Origin: Halomontanus rarus
GTDB taxonomy: Archaea; Halobacteriota; Halobacteria; Halobacteriales; Natrialbaceae
NCBI RefSeq assembly: GCF_017357405.1
Contig: NZ_CP071597.1
Span: forward strand, 2,356,001 to 2,420,000
Length of the DNA stretch: 64,000 nt
Reading direction: 5' to 3'
Position 1 is the stretch's first letter; the number at the start of each line of letters is the position of its first letter. Position numbers and translations under genes: made by a program. The notes below the pieces were generated by a model. It was not told where the DNA came from. It saw only the letters and a program-made list of their open reading frames with translations, and searched no databases. Shown in pieces: positions 7,081 through 16,396 of this stretch.

Positions 7081-9978
7081 ATGCACAGGGAAAGGCCCGC
7101 GGACGGAACTGACCACAGATCGATCTCACCAATCGTCGGGCTGATTCTCCTGTTCGGCGTCGTCGTCGCCGCATCGGCACTCGTCTTCGTCTACGGAACG
7201 ACGACGATGGATCAAGTCGAGAGCCAGTCGGACTTCGAACACGCGAAGCTGTCGGCCGCGCAGGTCGATCGATGTCTCTCGACGGTTGCGGCCACCGGCG
7301 ACAGGGGTGCAGACTGTGATATCCGCGAGTACGACGTCGTCGACGACGGGCACCTCGAGGTGTTCGTCAACGACGACCCGACCTGTTCGATGTCGGCGGG
7401 ACTCGGTTCTCTCACGCGCGATTCCGACGGGACCACGATCGGCTATCAGGCGGGCGGTCGGTTCCAGCGAACCGAGCGCGGAAGCACCGTCATCTCGGAC
7501 CCCGATATCTCCTATTCGACGGCGACGATCGACGGCGAGGAGACGCTGCTGCTCGACATTTCGCTCATCAACGTTACGGGGACGGCCGACGGGACCACCG
7601 TCAGGCGAACCGGGTCCGATCGCGACGACTTCGAGTCCTGTCTCGGCGATCAGCGCGTCGAGAGTATGACGATGTTCGTCAACGACTCGACGTTCCACGG
7701 GGCCTGGGTTCAGTTCCTCGAGGACGAGTTCGGTGACGCCAACGTGACGGAGCCCGCGTCGAATTCGATCGAGGTCACCGCCTCGCTGGATCGGACCCGG
7801 TCGACCGACGAGTACCTCGACGCCGAGCCGACCATCTACGGCGGCGTCTACTCCGCAAAGGACCTAACCCTGGGCAACAACGCCGACCTCTTCGTGGATA
7901 CCACCACCGGCGCGCGAGACTGGTTCGTCGTCGACGGCGATCTCGACGCGCGGCCGAACGCGATGATCGACGCCGATACCGTCGTAACCCGTTCGCTCCA
8001 GCACGGCTCCGGCGGTCCCGGTAATCCGCCGACCGTAACCGGCGGCGTCTACTACGGTGTGAACGACAACTGGCAGGGGGACGTCGAGGCGACTCAGGTC
8101 ACCGATCTCGCCTCGGTCGATTCGATCGAGCCGATCGACGACGACGTCGAAACGGCACACGACCGACTCGAGGATGCGGAGTCGGTCGACGGTGAAACCG
8201 TCACCGCGGGAGCGTACACTGCGACGCACTCGAGTCTGGGCGACGTAGAGACGATCGACACGTCCGACGGCGACGTTCACATCGGCGTCACTACCGACGA
8301 TTGGGCACGAGTCGAGGACCTCTCGGTCACGGGCGACGGTCAGGTACACATCTATCTCGACGGCGGCGAACTCGAGTTCACCGGCACCACCGGCGGTTCC
8401 GAGGCTGATCAGGTGTGGGTGTACGGCACTCGGAGTACCGGTCTGACGGTCGCAGACGAGTTCTCCGGCGTCGTCTACAAGCCGGACGGTACGGGGGCGG
8501 ACGTGAAATTGAAAGACGGCGTCGACGTGACGGGAGCGATCGTCGCCCCAGTCGTCTTCGATGGGACCGGGAACGGCCAGCAGTACTCGGTCACCTTCGA
8601 CGAGTCCCTCCGAACCCACACGTTACTCGACCTTTCGAACGGCAACGCCGCGGTGAACGTCGTCGGCGACGAGATCGACGCGAGCGAGTTCGACCGCGCG
8701 ACGCTCTCGGTCGTCGACCAGCAGATTGCACAGGACCACGTCGTCGAGAACACCTCGACGGTCAGGCAACCGCTGGACGTGACGTTCGTGCTGGATCGAT
8801 CCGGGTCGATGGACGAACACTGTCAGAGTTGGTACCCATGGTCCGGATCCTGTGCCGAGTGGCACCCCGGAAACGATCCCGACGGTCTCCGAGTCGACGC
8901 AACCATGAACTTCATCGGCCAAATGAACGACTCGGTTGGCGATCGTGCCGGCGCGGTCGAGTTCAATCTCGAGGCAACCGAACTCCACGCGCTGGACGAC
9001 GACCTCGACGCCGTCAACGAGAGCCTCGAGGCCAACGCAAACGGCGGGACGAACATCGCCGTCGGACTCGAAGAAGCCCTCGACGAACAGGACTATCGCG
9101 ACGAGGCGGACGCGAACCGGGTTATAATTCTCCTCAGTGACGGGGAAAACGATGGATACCGAGACAAAGACGACCTCGACGACGAGACACTCGAGCAGGC
9201 GGAGCTGGCCGCCGACAGGAACATCACCATCCACACGATCGGCCTCGGAAGCGAAATCGACGAGAGTCTGCTGACCGACGTCGCGAACGAAACCGACGGC
9301 CAGTACCACCACGTCGACAACGCGGACGGCCTCGAGGACACCTTCGAGGCCGTCGGCGAGGGCGTCACGGACGAGCGCGAACACGTCATCGAGAACAAGG
9401 ACGTCGAGACCGAAGTCAGTGGGTCCACGGCCACAGGGGGCCAGTGGGACCTCGACCCCACCCAGACCGTCTCGTTGCAGATCGACGCCTACGGCTGTGA
9501 CGGCTACGACCCGACCGGTTCGACGGTAACGAACGACAGCGGAACGACCTTCGAGTACGTCGACTGCGAGGACCGCGACGACGACAACGTCACGGAGGTC
9601 GACAAGTCCACTAGCGTCCACGAGTACGGCGTCTACACCGACGGCGACACCGTTCCCAGCGCACACTACCTCGGACCCGACAAGGCCTGGTGGCAGGACG
9701 ACTTCGAGGACGACCTCGAGAGTGGAGGCCTCGCGCACGACGGATCGTTCGAGCTCGAGGACGGGCAGGCGGTCGTCGTCGTCCAGTTCCAAGGCGGCTC
9801 CTGTGGCTCCGACGAGGCCTGCGAAGAACCGTTCGGCTACGCGATCTACCTGTTCGAGGGGAGCGCCGACGACGAGCTCGAGGTCAACGCCCCCGACGCT
9901 CGCGGAGTCGCCGACGACGCCTCGAACACGTACGTGATCAACATCGTCGAGACGGAACTCGAAGCCGGCGACGGGTGA
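7081..9978 (+). CDS. giant type-IV-pilin-like surface protein with von Willebrand A domain
   Basis: 965 residues. The N-terminus (residues ~14-45, SISPIVGLILLFGVVVAASAL) matches haloarchaeal type IV pilin-like proteins: short charged leader, then a hydrophobic helix. Residues ~60-250 resemble the secreted pilin-like region seen behind such helices. Residues ~255-520 contain a GGVYSAKDLTLGNNADLFVD beta-solenoid-like stretch. A VWA domain follows with an intact MIDAS: D572-R-S574-G-S576, T657 (GGTNIAVG) and D687 (ILLSDGEND). The C-terminal ~240 residues are acidic with several Cys (GCDGYD, GSCGSDEACEEPF) and may be disulfide-stabilised. It is likely anchored in or polymerised at the cell surface as an adhesin. 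It is monocistronic. The family is inferred from motifs; the ligand is unknown. Confidence 0.75.
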   Translation: MHRERPADGTDHRSISPIVGLILLFGVVVAASALVFVYGTTTMDQVESQSDFEHAKLSAAQVDRCLSTVAATGDRGADCDIREYDVVDDGHLEVFVNDDPTCSMSAGLGSLTRDSDGTTIGYQAGGRFQRTERGSTVISDPDISYSTATIDGEETLLLDISLINVTGTADGTTVRRTGSDRDDFESCLGDQRVESMTMFVNDSTFHGAWVQFLEDEFGDANVTEPASNSIEVTASLDRTRSTDEYLDAEPTIYGGVYSAKDLTLGNNADLFVDTTTGARDWFVVDGDLDARPNAMIDADTVVTRSLQHGSGGPGNPPTVTGGVYYGVNDNWQGDVEATQVTDLASVDSIEPIDDDVETAHDRLEDAESVDGETVTAGAYTATHSSLGDVETIDTSDGDVHIGVTTDDWARVEDLSVTGDGQVHIYLDGGELEFTGTTGGSEADQVWVYGTRSTGLTVADEFSGVVYKPDGTGADVKLKDGVDVTGAIVAPVVFDGTGNGQQYSVTFDESLRTHTLLDLSNGNAAVNVVGDEIDASEFDRATLSVVDQQIAQDHVVENTSTVRQPLDVTFVLDRSGSMDEHCQSWYPWSGSCAEWHPGNDPDGLRVDATMNFIGQMNDSVGDRAGAVEFNLEATELHALDDDLDAVNESLEANANGGTNIAVGLEEALDEQDYRDEADANRVIILLSDGENDGYRDKDDLDDETLEQAELAADRNITIHTIGLGSEIDESLLTDVANETDGQYHHVDNADGLEDTFEAVGEGVTDEREHVIENKDVETEVSGSTATGGQWDLDPTQTVSLQIDAYGCDGYDPTGSTVTNDSGTTFEYVDCEDRDDDNVTEVDKSTSVHEYGVYTDGDTVPSAHYLGPDKAWWQDDFEDDLESGGLAHDGSFELEDGQAVVVVQFQGGSCGSDEACEEPFGYAIYLFEGSADDELEVNAPDARGVADDASNTYVINIVETELEAGDG

Positions 9979-10077
9979 ACGTAACCGTCTCGGGTCTCGA
10001 GTGTCGGGGTTTTGTCGGACGGAGACGATACGCCGCTCGCGTTCACAGTCACACTCACACGCACACTCACGGTCACT

Positions 10078-10891
10078 TCACACCGCACACACTCGAGTCC
10101 TGCTCCGAAGGAGCGCGGTGAGATGATCCGCCTCCTCGAGCACGGTTAGCCGGCCGTTCGGCAACCGATCGCACAGCCCTCGAGCGGCGTCGATCGGAGC
10201 GTTCGTATCCCGCTCCCCGTGCCACAGCCGAACTCGGTGATCGATCTCCGCGATCGAGAGGTCCCACTCCTGCGTAAAGAGCCGGCTCTCGGTGACTGCA
10301 CCGGTCCGATGCGCCGCGAACGCTTCGACGAAGTCCCGTCTGACGAGCTCGGCCGCCTCGTCGGCGAGCGCCCGTCGGCCCCCGAAACAGCCCGCCGAGC
10401 ACTCGCGGTGTCCGCTGCCCGATCGCCCCGAGGAGCCGCTGGACCGCCGGTGTGGATGGTCTGAGAGACGGTGGCGTCGCACTCGAGACGACGTCGATTT
10501 CGCTCACCCGCTCGCCGTGTGTCGCGGCGAGCGCGAGCGCGTACGCACCGCCGCCCGAGAAACCGACGACCCGAGTGCGCGAAATTCCCGCGTCGTCCAG
10601 CACGGGTGCGACGAACGTGCCGGTGTCCGAGAGCGTGCGTCCCGGACACGGCGTCGATCTCCCGTATCCCGGTCGGTCCGGCGAGAGCAGGCGAATCCCG
10701 TGTCGTCGGGCCTCCTCGTCGAACAACTGCCCCAGTAAACGCGAGCCGGGTGTTCCGTGAAAGAGCAGTACGGGTTCCCCGTCCGGATCGCCGTACTCCG
10801 CGTACGACAGCTGACGGCCGTCGCCGACGACGACGGTCCGCATCCGTTCCGGTTCGTCGACGGCTCCGTCACCGGCTCGTCTCGAGTTCAT
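10078..10891 (-). pseudogene. alpha/beta hydrolase, frameshifted at a C5 run
   Basis: The first frame (from 10891; alternative ATG at 10843) gives LLFHGTPGSRL and the nucleophile elbow GFSGGGAYAL, up to GGLFRG. The homology then switches to the frame ending at 10078, which supplies ALADEAAELVRRDFVEAF, the acid in LWHGERDTNAP and the His in EEADHLTALL. Dropping one base from the C5 run at 10379-10383 (+ strand) joins the two halves into one continuous hydrolase. As sequenced, the first frame runs on into arginine-rich nonsense and ends at 10073, losing two of the three triad residues. This is either a true recent pseudogene, a phase-variable run, or a sequencing error. Confidence 0.75.
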
Positions 10892-11006
10892 GTTCTATCA
10901 GTGCCGTTTCCACTCGAGTTACAAAAAATCCGTCAGGACCGATCGGGACCGATGCGAGCACCACGGACGAATGCGTTCTCTCGAGTACGCATTCAGACGC
11001 TAACGA

Positions 11007-11666
11007 TCACTTCCCGCGCGCCAGTCGCGTCCCGATCCGTTCGGGCAGACCCGCGTCTTTCACGGCACGTTGGACCGCCTCGACGTCGTACGCCACGCGG
11101 CGAGTCTCGACGGTCATCGCCTCGAGGTCGAGCACCGCGTACCCCGCTCTGGGATCGCCGTCGCGGGGCTGGCCGACGCTTCCCGGGTTGACGACGATGC
11201 CCTCGGCGTACCGCTCGGCGTGCTGGACGTGCGTGTGACCGAGAACGAGCACGTCCTCGTCGCCGAGGAGCCGCGGCGAGAAGTCCTCGGGGTAGGTGTA
11301 CCGATCCGGATTCTCCGGGTGGCCGTGGACCAGCTTCACCCGTCCGTCGAACTCGAGGCGCTCCTCTGGCAGGGACTCGAGCCACTCGAGCTGTTCGTCC
11401 TCGAGGTGTTCGATCGCGTGTCTCACGCCCGCCTGCGCCATTCCGTTGAACCGGAAGCCGGTTCGATCGACGACCGCGGCGTCGTGGTTGCCCAGAACGG
11501 TGGGAACCGAACGCTCTCGCACGGCGTCGACGCAGTCGGCCGGCCACGGGTTGTAGCCGACGACGTCGCCGGCACAGGCCAGCGCGTCGACGTCGGGCAT
11601 GTCCTCGAGCACCGCCTCGAGCGCGACACGATTACCGTGAATATCGGAAACGAGACCGACGTTCAT
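11007..11666 (-). CDS. calcineurin-like metallophosphoesterase (YfcE/MJ0936-type)
   Basis: 219 residues with the full dimetal phosphoesterase set: SDIHGN (residues ~7-12), AGDVVGYNPWP, LGNHDAAV, HGHPENP and GHTHVQHAERY. It resembles small bacterial/archaeal phosphodiesterases such as MJ0936; the physiological substrate is unknown. The ATG at 11666 is preferred because GLVSDIHGN follows directly and a TATA-like motif lies ~28 nt upstream near 11690. It is divergent from the exonuclease-like gene. Confidence 0.88.
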   Translation of the reverse strand: MNVGLVSDIHGNRVALEAVLEDMPDVDALACAGDVVGYNPWPADCVDAVRERSVPTVLGNHDAAVVDRTGFRFNGMAQAGVRHAIEHLEDEQLEWLESLPEERLEFDGRVKLVHGHPENPDRYTYPEDFSPRLLGDEDVLVLGHTHVQHAERYAEGIVVNPGSVGQPRDGDPRAGYAVLDLEAMTVETRRVAYDVEAVQRAVKDAGLPERIGTRLARGK

Positions 11667-11790
11667 ACTCGAGCGGACGGCAGCGAGCGGTATGTATCTG
11701 CGGGCGAACGGTCGTCGACGCGCTCTGGCCTCCCCGACGAGCACACAGTACCGGTTTCGGCCCGACGCCTTCGCGCGTCTGTCAATCAAA

Positions 11791-11799
11791 TTTATATAC
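11791..11799 (+). promoter_or_regulatory. TATA-like box for the exonuclease-like gene
   Basis: TTTATATAC centred 29 nt before the ATG at 11824; leaderless arrangement. Confidence 0.6.
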
Positions 11800-11823
11800 G
11801 TCGGGTGAACAGTAGCGGATCAC

Positions 11824-12573
11824 ATGTCTACATCCGGGAGACTCGCCCTCGACATCGAGACGGTCGACGGAGCGATCCCCGACGGCGAATCGTTCGACGC
11901 CGGGAACTCGACTCACGTCCAACTGTTCTGCGTCTGCGTCGGCTTCCAGCCGGAACCCGAAGCGCCGGCCGACCGCGAGGTCTTCTTTCGCGACGGATGG
12001 GGACCCGAAGCCGAACTCGACGTCCTCGAGCGGACGATCGACTGGCTCGAGTCGAAGACGTCCGAGACGGTGCTCACGTACAACGGCGACGCGTTCGACC
12101 TGCCCCACTTCCGGGGGCGCGCTCGCATCGCGGCCGAGACGCTGGGCGATCGGGCCGACCTCGCCCACCGGGTCGAACGGTTCGTCGACGGAATCGACAG
12201 CGTCGACCTCTTCCTGGAAGCCAGAGAGGCGTACGAAGCCGTCCACGACGAGTGGCCATCGTTCGAAGACGCGTGTCGGGCGTGTCGCGTCGACGTGTCG
12301 CGGACGGAACTCGAGGCGTTCGACGTCCACGACGTCCTCGACTTCCCTTCTCACCGAAGCACGACCGACGCCATGAAACCGTATTTTATCGGCGCCGACG
12401 TGCCGGTCGTCGGAGCGACCTATCTCGACTTGCTCGAGGCCGGTGCCACGGACACGAAGACGTTTCGCGAACTCCACGCGATGCTCGAGCACTATTCGGT
12501 CACCGACGTGATCCCGCTTTTCGACCTCGCCGATCGACGGCCGTTCGAAGATGCGATTACCGCTACCGCGTAG
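11824..12573 (+). CDS. free-standing 3'-5' exonuclease-like protein (RNase H fold, DEDDy type)
   Basis: 249 residues. Exo I is LALDIETVDG (D and E at residues ~10 and 12); Exo II is LTYNGDAFDLPHF, as in family B polymerase exonucleases; Exo III is HYSVTDVIPLF, giving Y...D. All DEDDy metal ligands appear present, so it should be catalytically competent. No polymerase domain is attached, so it resembles the exonuclease domain of archaeal PolB acting alone, perhaps in RNA or DNA end processing. Substrate unknown. Confidence 0.8.
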   Translation: MSTSGRLALDIETVDGAIPDGESFDAGNSTHVQLFCVCVGFQPEPEAPADREVFFRDGWGPEAELDVLERTIDWLESKTSETVLTYNGDAFDLPHFRGRARIAAETLGDRADLAHRVERFVDGIDSVDLFLEAREAYEAVHDEWPSFEDACRACRVDVSRTELEAFDVHDVLDFPSHRSTTDAMKPYFIGADVPVVGATYLDLLEAGATDTKTFRELHAMLEHYSVTDVIPLFDLADRRPFEDAITATA

Positions 12574-12594
12574 GTCTCGAGCGAAGAATTCGGT

Positions 12595-13191
12595 TCAGTC
12601 GTCGTTGACGATCGCCGTCTCGAACCCGTCTCCAGCCTCGCTTCGAGCGACGCCCGCCGCACAGACCGCGTGTTCGAACTCGAGGTCGTAGGCCGATCGA
12701 GCGGCCGTCTCGGCGTCGGACGCGTCGAACTCGAACGCCTCGGGCGTATCCATCTCGTAGGTCGCGACGAGCGTCGGCTCCTCGACCCGCTCGACGAGCA
12801 GGGCGTCCTCGCGAACCGTCCCGACGAACGCCTCGCCGGCGTCGCCGACCGTCGCCGCGATCCGCGGCGTGTCGTAGTCGTCCTTCTCGTAGTCGAGCGC
12901 GAGCAGGCTCGTCGCCAGCGCGTCCCGCGCCGGGTAGCCCAACTCGAGTTTCTCGGCGATGGGATCGACGTGGGAGCCGTTGCCGAAGGCGGCCGTCTCG
13001 CCCGTCGGCGTCTCCACGACGCGCACGCAGTTGTACGCGACGTAGGGATTGTCCGTTTCGGGGGCGTCGTCGGTCGGACCGACGGTGAGCGCGTCCTCGC
13101 GGACGCTGATCTCGCGGTTCGGGAACGATCTCGAGGAGACTCGGTAGGCGCCGCCGTCGGGGCCGACGACGAGGAAGCGTCCAACGTACAT
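12595..13191 (-). CDS. purO: archaeal IMP cyclohydrolase
   Basis: Closes FAICAR to IMP, the last step of purine synthesis, replacing the PurH cyclohydrolase domain in many archaea. 198 residues. Diagnostic N-terminus [14 protein letters not shown] and [10 protein letters not shown]; also [10 protein letters not shown] and [12 protein letters not shown]. The start at 13191 is the family start, and a CTTTTCC box ~26 nt upstream agrees. It converges with the exonuclease-like gene, with a 21-bp gap. Confidence 0.93.
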   Translation of the reverse strand: MYVGRFLVVGPDGGAYRVSSRSFPNREISVREDALTVGPTDDAPETDNPYVAYNCVRVVETPTGETAAFGNGSHVDPIAEKLELGYPARDALATSLLALDYEKDDYDTPRIAATVGDAGEAFVGTVREDALLVERVEEPTLVATYEMDTPEAFEFDASDAETAARSAYDLEFEHAVCAAGVARSEAGDGFETAIVNDD

Positions 13192-13293
13192 ACCTTGAGA
13201 GTGTCTCAGAGAGGGAAAAGTGCTGTCAATTTCATTTGGATTTGCATCCATTGGATTCCGTTAGAATATTAATTTAAGGAGTTGTAGGGAAAA

Positions 13294-13302
13294 CTTTTAT
13301 TA
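13294..13302 (+). promoter_or_regulatory. TATA-like box for the AT-rich Tat-secreted orphan
   Basis: CTTTTATTA centred 30 nt before the ATG at 13328; this is why 13328 rather than 13310 is taken as the start. Confidence 0.5.
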
Positions 13303-13327
13303 GTAGCTAATGGATATCACTATACGA

Positions 13328-13855
13328 ATGACGTCCAGAAGAAGAGTACTTAGTTCAGTAGGAGGATCGATCGCTGGTGTAGCCGGTGTAACAACTATTG
13401 GAAGTAATAGCGGTGAAGCGAATTGTATCACATGCGAAAGGGCGTCACTTGAGCGTAGCGCCGAATCAGGAGGTAGATTCTACGTATGTTCATCTGAAAT
13501 CATTGCTGATGACTATCCTTCAAACACTGAATTCAGTGGAGCAGTCGATCTTGATCATTCTGGGGCGATAGATAGTGTTGATCTGGAGGTCGAAATCACG
13601 TGGGAAAGTACATTAGCATTCCTTGACTATCCGGATCATTTCTTCGAAGAAGACGACCTTCTAAGAGCTGAAGAAACGTATAAACCTCCACTTCCTATTT
13701 CCAGTGCATTTTCATTCAGTGGAATAAAGGTTGAAGCAACTGATGTTTGCCCACCTTTGCCAGAGATGAATGTTTCATCAAAATACCATTTATCTAATGG
13801 AGGTGTCGTTCATATCGAAAATAATTATGGTCTCTGTGATGGCGAAGATTGGTGA
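13328..13855 (+). CDS. Tat-exported orphan protein, AT-rich, probably acquired
   Basis: 175 residues. The N-terminus (MTSRRRVLSSVGGSIAGVAG) is a twin-arginine signal with a short hydrophobic stretch. The mature part has cysteines (CITCERAS, YVCSSEI, DVCPPLP, GLCDGE) and an acidic surface, with DLDHSGAIDSVDLEVEITW reminiscent of exported beta-rich proteins. Codons often end in A or T, clearly unlike the GC-ending neighbours, so recent horizontal transfer is likely. It sits between purO and tRNA-Gln, a common insertion point. No homologue recognised. Confidence 0.65.
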   Translation: MTSRRRVLSSVGGSIAGVAGVTTIGSNSGEANCITCERASLERSAESGGRFYVCSSEIIADDYPSNTEFSGAVDLDHSGAIDSVDLEVEITWESTLAFLDYPDHFFEEDDLLRAEETYKPPLPISSAFSFSGIKVEATDVCPPLPEMNVSSKYHLSNGGVVHIENNYGLCDGEDW

Positions 13856-13958
13856 AATAACATGATTACGTCTTGCCAAAACATTCCACTTTTATAATGG
13901 GTGTAGATTAAATCGAAAGCAATAAATCACCTTCCACCTCTATCATTAGATGCAGCAC

Positions 13959-14031
13959 AGTCCATTAGGGTAGCGGCCAATCCTGAAGCCTTCTGGGGGC
14001 TTCGACACTGGTTCGAATCCAGTATGGACTA
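13959..14031 (+). tRNA. tRNA-Gln (anticodon CTG)
   Basis: The acceptor arms AGTCCAT and ATGGACT pair over 7 bp; D stem GGGT/ATCC; anticodon stem AAGCC/GGCTT with loop TTCTGGG (anticodon CTG); T arm ACTGG-TTCGAAT-CCAGT; discriminator A. No intron, and CCA is not encoded. The preceding ~100 bp are AT-rich, with a TATA-like AATAAATC at 13921-13928. Confidence 0.93.
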
Positions 14032-14163
14032 CTTCTCCGATTTCCGCTTCAACTCGAGTAATCCCGGAGCGTCGTCTCTCGGTTTCCAGTCGAAACGAAG
14101 GGGTCTGCGGTGACGGCGGTGTCACCAGAAACCCTATCTTCTCGTCGTTACTAGGAATCGAAC

Positions 14164-14907
14164 ATGCACAGACGTCACGTGCTTGCCGCGGGGAGTGCGC
14201 TCGCCTTCGGTGGCATTGCGGGTTGTCTCGACGACGTTTCGGGAGGGACCGGCGACGGCTACGGTCCGGAAGTCGATTCTCCGCCCGAGGAGCGCTCGAT
14301 CGATACCGATTCGTACGAACTCTACTCCGTCGACGGCACCGACGTTCCGCTCGCGCCGATCGAGGACGTGTACTACTGGTATCAGCGACAGGAAGCGCGT
14401 ATGGCCGACGCTCGCGGCTCCGATCAGTACGATAGGGCGCGCATCATCGGTGCCGTCCTCAGTCCGGCTAACGGGAGGAGCAACGATCCAGTCGACGACT
14501 GGCCCAAGAGCGATCGAATAATCACGTACTGCGGTTGTCCACACCATCTATCCGGTATGCGGGCTGCAGCGCTCATCGAGAACGGATACGAGGAAGTGTA
14601 CGCGATCGACGAAGGATTGCAGGAGTGGCTCGACCGCGGCTACCCGCTCGAGGGATCGGCGGTCGAAGCGAACCGGGTCGCCTACGACATTGTAGGCCAG
14701 TCCGACCCGACCTACGCCGGTGAGATGGTCATGCTCGAGCAACTCGACGCCGAACGCCACGAGGCTGCACCGATCGCCGAGGACGGTTCGTACACGGTGA
14801 CGCTTCACTACAGCGGCTCTCCCGACTCGGAGTTCCGACTCGAGGCGCCCGACTACGTCAGGGAGGGGACCTTGACGGAACTCACGAGCGATACCATCAC
14901 TGCGTAG
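14164..14907 (+). CDS. Tat lipoprotein with rhodanese-like domain
   Basis: 247 residues. MHRRHVLAAGSALAFGGIAGC is a twin-arginine signal with a lipobox ending at the Cys, so the protein is expected outside, lipid-anchored. The rhodanese-like core spans about 65-165: YYWYQRQEARMADARG, RIIGAVLSP, WPKSDRIITYCGCPHHLSG (putative catalytic Cys loop), then EEVYAIDEGLQEWLDRGYPLEG. The active loop CGCPHHLSGMR differs from the classic CRXGXR, so sulfurtransferase activity is unproven. The C-terminal ~70 residues form a beta-rich domain (DGSYTVTLHYSG). Confidence 0.8.
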   Translation: MHRRHVLAAGSALAFGGIAGCLDDVSGGTGDGYGPEVDSPPEERSIDTDSYELYSVDGTDVPLAPIEDVYYWYQRQEARMADARGSDQYDRARIIGAVLSPANGRSNDPVDDWPKSDRIITYCGCPHHLSGMRAAALIENGYEEVYAIDEGLQEWLDRGYPLEGSAVEANRVAYDIVGQSDPTYAGEMVMLEQLDAERHEAAPIAEDGSYTVTLHYSGSPDSEFRLEAPDYVREGTLTELTSDTITA

Positions 14908-14953
14908 AATCAATCGACAGCACGCTGCCCTGACGACTCCCGTTCAGTTCCGT

Positions 14954-16324
14954 TCAGTCTCTCCTCGTTCGTCCGGATTCGTACGCACCCGCTTTCTCGA
15001 GTTCGCCGCGCTCTCGAAGCACGGACGGCGTCCGACAGATTCCGGGGGCGCCGGTGACCTGCGGAACGGTGCAGTTGTTGCAGCTCTCACAGAGGACGCG
15101 CGCGTTCTCGGCCTGTCGTGTCCGCTCCCGTGACCCCTCGAGTTCGAGCAATCGCGCCCCCAACCGAGGTTCGGCGTAGAACGGACGAGCCATGCCGACC
15201 ATGTCGCAGGCGGGGTTCGTGTCTTCGGACCCCTCACCCAGCAGCCGATCCATCTCCGCGCGCTCGCGGATTCCACCCTCCGCCAGCACGGGGATCGACA
15301 CCGCCTCGCGGACGCGCCGACAGAAGTCCTCGTTCCACGGCCCCTCGAGGGTGTACTGCAGCGACTGCACCCGGTTCGCCGCGGCCACCAGTCGGGTCCG
15401 CCAGCGGCCGCCGAAGGCCGTCGCGTACCCCTCCTGCATGGCCTCGTTCTCCCACGCCCGCTCCGGGTACTCGCCGCGGACGATGCTCATATCCCAGGTA
15501 ACGGAAGTCTGCACGGGAACGACCGCGTCGTAGCCGATGCGCTCGAGGCGACGGGCAATCTCCACCCCGTCGGTCAGCGAGAGCTTCCGCCGGACGATCG
15601 GCGGTGCCGGCGTCTCGGCGGGAACCTTGGTCATCAACGGGACGTCGCCGGCCCGCTCGCGGATCTCATCGTGGACGACTTGTAGGAACCGAAGGCGGTT
15701 CTCGGGGCTGCCGCCGAACTCGTCCTCGCGGCGGTTGTAAAACGGCGACAGGAACTGCTGGACGATCCCCATGTTCGCACCCGAGAGGTGGATGCCGTCG
15801 TAGCCGGCGTCGGCGGTGTATGCCGCCGCTCGCCCGAAGTCGGATGCGAGCTCGTACACCTCCTCGGTCGAGAGGACGCGCGGATCGTAGTGGAGAAAGC
15901 CTGCTCGATCCAGCGCTCGCAGCTGCCACGGCGGTCGCGACACCGCGAGTTGCTCGAGGTCGGGATGTTCCTCGCGAAACTCGGCGTGCCAGGTCTCCAT
16001 GCTCCGGAGGCCGCCGTGCTCGAGTTGCACGAAGATCCGACTCCCGTGATCGTGGATTCGATCCGTGAGTTCGGAGAGTCGCGAGACGAATTTGGGGTCG
16101 TTCACCCGGGTCATCCCCGGCGCGGCGCAGCCGCCCTCGCCGCGGACGATCGTCGCGCCCTGGCAGATCAGGCCGACGCCCGACGCGGCGGCGGGCTCGA
16201 GGTCGTCGATCAGCGTCTCCACGGCGTCGGGGCCGTTGCCCGCGCACTCGAGCAGCGGTGCGCGATAGAGTCGATTCGGGATCTCGCAGCCGCCGATCTC
16301 GAGCGGGTCCTCGAGGGTTGCCAT
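14954..16324 (-). CDS. NADH:flavin oxidoreductase (old yellow enzyme family)
   Basis: 456 residues. The N-terminal FMN barrel has IPNRLYRAPLLECAGN, GLICQGATIV, IFVQLEHGG, GIHLSGANMGIVQQFLSPFYNRR, then DEFGGSPENRLRF. The C-terminal CESCNNCTVPQVTGAPGIC is the Cys cluster that binds [4Fe-4S] in the 2,4-dienoyl-CoA reductase / trimethylamine dehydrogenase branch. No FAD domain follows, so it is a shorter family member. The substrate is probably an enone or enoyl compound; unknown. Confidence 0.85.
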   Translation of the reverse strand: MATLEDPLEIGGCEIPNRLYRAPLLECAGNGPDAVETLIDDLEPAAASGVGLICQGATIVRGEGGCAAPGMTRVNDPKFVSRLSELTDRIHDHGSRIFVQLEHGGLRSMETWHAEFREEHPDLEQLAVSRPPWQLRALDRAGFLHYDPRVLSTEEVYELASDFGRAAAYTADAGYDGIHLSGANMGIVQQFLSPFYNRREDEFGGSPENRLRFLQVVHDEIRERAGDVPLMTKVPAETPAPPIVRRKLSLTDGVEIARRLERIGYDAVVPVQTSVTWDMSIVRGEYPERAWENEAMQEGYATAFGGRWRTRLVAAANRVQSLQYTLEGPWNEDFCRRVREAVSIPVLAEGGIRERAEMDRLLGEGSEDTNPACDMVGMARPFYAEPRLGARLLELEGSRERTRQAENARVLCESCNNCTVPQVTGAPGICRTPSVLRERGELEKAGAYESGRTRRD

Positions 16325-16396
16325 GGCTGTGTGTCCACCGGCGCGTACAAGAGAGTGACGTCGGTGTCGGACGGAGGCACGGTCGCTCGAACGAGG

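Noticed and set aside
13310..13327. Earlier ATG for the Tat-exported orphan
   Set aside because: Only ~12 nt from the TATA-like box; 13328 gives correct spacing and a cleaner Tat signal.
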